A DNA stretch of 17,043 bases from JALOOE01 sp964423545. Its GTDB lineage: Bacteria > Chloroflexota > Anaerolineae > CG2-30-64-16. Location: positions 1-17,043 of the forward strand of contig CAYRFV010000105.1 in assembly GCA_964423545.1 (NCBI GenBank), given 5' to 3'. The translations under genes were made by a program, and so were the position numbers. The notes under the pieces are model-generated. The model saw only the letters and a program-made list of their open reading frames with translations, had not been told where the DNA came from and made no database searches. Below, piece after piece: positions 15,712-17,043 of the stretch. How positions within the stretch are numbered: the stretch's first letter is position 1; each line of letters opens with the position of its first letter.

Positions 15712-17043
15712 ATGCATGTCAAGATGATCCTGCCGGCCCTCACCGAGGCCAACACACCGGGGTTCCGTCCCATCAAGTACGCGCTGTTTCCGCCGCTGGG
15801 CCTGGCGACCCTTGCCGGCCACCTGGGCCCCGATGACGAGGTCACGATCCAGGACGAGCACGTGGAGCGATTGTCGCTCGATGATGCGCCCGACGTGGTG
15901 GTGATCCAGGTCTACATCACCTCAGCGGATCGGGCGTATCAGTTGGCTGATCACTATCGGGCGCGCGGCGCGTTCGTCTGTCTCGGCGGGCTGCATGTGA
16001 CCGCCCTGCCCGCCGAAGCCGCGGCACACGCGGACGCCCTCTTTCTGGGCCCCGGAGACGACACGTGGCCCCGATTCCTGGCCGATTTCCGGGCCGGCCG
16101 GCCGCAGCGGGTCTATCGATCCGTCGACCGCACCCTGGCCGCCGCGCCGCGGCCGCGCCGCGACCTGATCCGGCGCGCCCTTTACCTGGCGCCCAATACC
16201 CTGGTCGTCTCGCGTGGCTGTCCGCATGCGTGCGATTTCTGCTACAAGGAGAGCTTCTTCCGCGGCGGCCGCTCCTTCTACACGCAGGCAGTGGACGCGG
16301 CGCTGGGCGAGATCGCAAGCCTCCCCGGACGCCATCTCTTCTTCCTGGACGACAATCTGTTCGGCAGTCCGAGCTTCGCGTCAGCGCTGTTCGAAGGCAT
16401 GCGCGGCATGGGGCGCGTCTGGCAGGCCGCCGCAACTGTGGCCGGCGTGCTGCATCCGGGCCTCCTGGAGCGGGCGGCCTCAGCCGGGCTGCGCAGCCTG
16501 TTCGTGGGGTTCGAGACCCTCAGCGCCGCGAACCTGGCCGCGCAAGCAAAGCATCATAACCTCGGCCACGAATACGGCGCTGCCATCCGCAGGCTCCATG
16601 ATCACGGGGTCATGATCAACGCCAGCTTCGTCTTCGGTATGGACGAGGATGACGCAAGTGTGTTCCATCGCACCGTCGAGTGGGCCGTGGCGCACGGCAT
16701 CGAGACCGCAACGTTCCACATCCTCACCCCCTATCCGGGCACGGCCTTGTATGACCGCTTGGCAGCTGCAGGGCGCATCCTGACGCATGACTGGCACCGC
16801 TACGATACGCGACATGCCGTCTTTCAGCCGGCGCGCATGACGCCGGCGCAGTTGGAGGCGGGTTATTGCGATGCCTACCGCCAGTTCTACGCCTGGCCTG
16901 CGATCTTCCGGTCGGCCTGGGCGCAGGCGGGGCCGGTCGAGCGCCTGCGCCACCTGGCCTATGTGGGCGGCTGGAAGAAGTGCGACTGGCTGTGGGACTG
17001 GGTCATTCGCGCGAAAAGGGTGACCGCCTTCCAGCCTCTGCTG
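15712..17043 (+). CDS. B12-binding domain radical SAM protein (partial, 3' end beyond window)
   Basis: 444 codons are open to the right edge with no stop. The N-terminal region at about 1-135 has the Rossmann-like layout of cobalamin-binding domains in radical SAM enzymes: FPPLGLATLAGHL, IQDEHVE, VVVIQVYITSADRAY and CLGGLHVTALPAEA. A radical SAM domain follows with the 4Fe-4S motif C170-x3-C174-x2-C177 (SRGCPHACDFCYKES), FLDDNLFG, a GFET SAM-binding segment and TPYPGTALYDRL. Related proteins do methylations, ring closures and other radical chemistry on lipids, cofactors or natural products; the substrate here cannot be told. GGAGG at 15699-15703, 8 nt before ATG 15712, sets the start. The gene is divergent from the two-component operon, which might regulate it. 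Confidence 0.9.
   Translation, partial: MHVKMILPALTEANTPGFRPIKYALFPPLGLATLAGHLGPDDEVTIQDEHVERLSLDDAPDVVVIQVYITSADRAYQLADHYRARGAFVCLGGLHVTALPAEAAAHADALFLGPGDDTWPRFLADFRAGRPQRVYRSVDRTLAAAPRPRRDLIRRALYLAPNTLVVSRGCPHACDFCYKESFFRGGRSFYTQAVDAALGEIASLPGRHLFFLDDNLFGSPSFASALFEGMRGMGRVWQAAATVAGVLHPGLLERAASAGLRSLFVGFETLSAANLAAQAKHHNLGHEYGAAIRRLHDHGVMINASFVFGMDEDDASVFHRTVEWAVAHGIETATFHILTPYPGTALYDRLAAAGRILTHDWHRYDTRHAVFQPARMTPAQLEAGYCDAYRQFYAWPAIFRSAWAQAGPVERLRHLAYVGGWKKCDWLWDWVIRAKRVTAFQPLL

Overview
The window is GC-rich, densely packed bacterial chromosome and most resembles a member of the Chloroflexota (Anaerolineae/Caldilineae-like). This placement is an inference. It rests on a DUF3090 protein, a DUF6062-like protein, secreted proteins with Pro/Thr-rich linkers, frequent GTG starts and short degenerate TTGG-type intergenic repeats. 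No phage genes, insertion sequences, CRISPR array or origin were seen.

Layout: 1-1152 is a minus-strand regulatory pair, an ECF sigma factor followed by a zf-HC2 anti-sigma factor that runs off the left edge. A roughly 106-bp palindromic element separates the two. 1184-1311 is a tRNA-Leu(CAA) with a clear promoter. 1566-4852 is the most unusual block. It holds an SH3b lipoprotein and then a membrane protein with two cNMP-binding-like domains inside the cell and a Pro/Thr stalk outside. The two proteins end in the same unrecognised C-terminal domain. A hairpin terminator follows.

4951-6234 is enolase with its own strong Shine-Dalgarno and terminator. 6325-7008 is a Cys/His-rich DUF6062-like protein. 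7262-9706 (minus) is a two-gene unit, a uracil-DNA-glycosylase-like protein then a metal-dependent amidohydrolase. It is divergent from 9894-10403 (plus), a DUF3090 protein, and both directions have good sigma70-type promoters. 10582-12714 (plus) is a YyaL/SPATA20-type thioredoxin-fold protein. It overlaps tail-to-tail with 12708-15580 (minus), a two-component operon in which the response regulator comes first and is joined by an ATGA overlap to a multi-pass GAF histidine kinase. 15712 to the right edge is a B12-binding radical SAM protein cut by the window end.

Most of the window is housekeeping, repair and regulation. The part least explained by known families is the 1566-4852 gene pair. 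It could connect a cytoplasmic ligand or binding state to the cell exterior through a shared extracytoplasmic module, but this is inferred from domain layout only.
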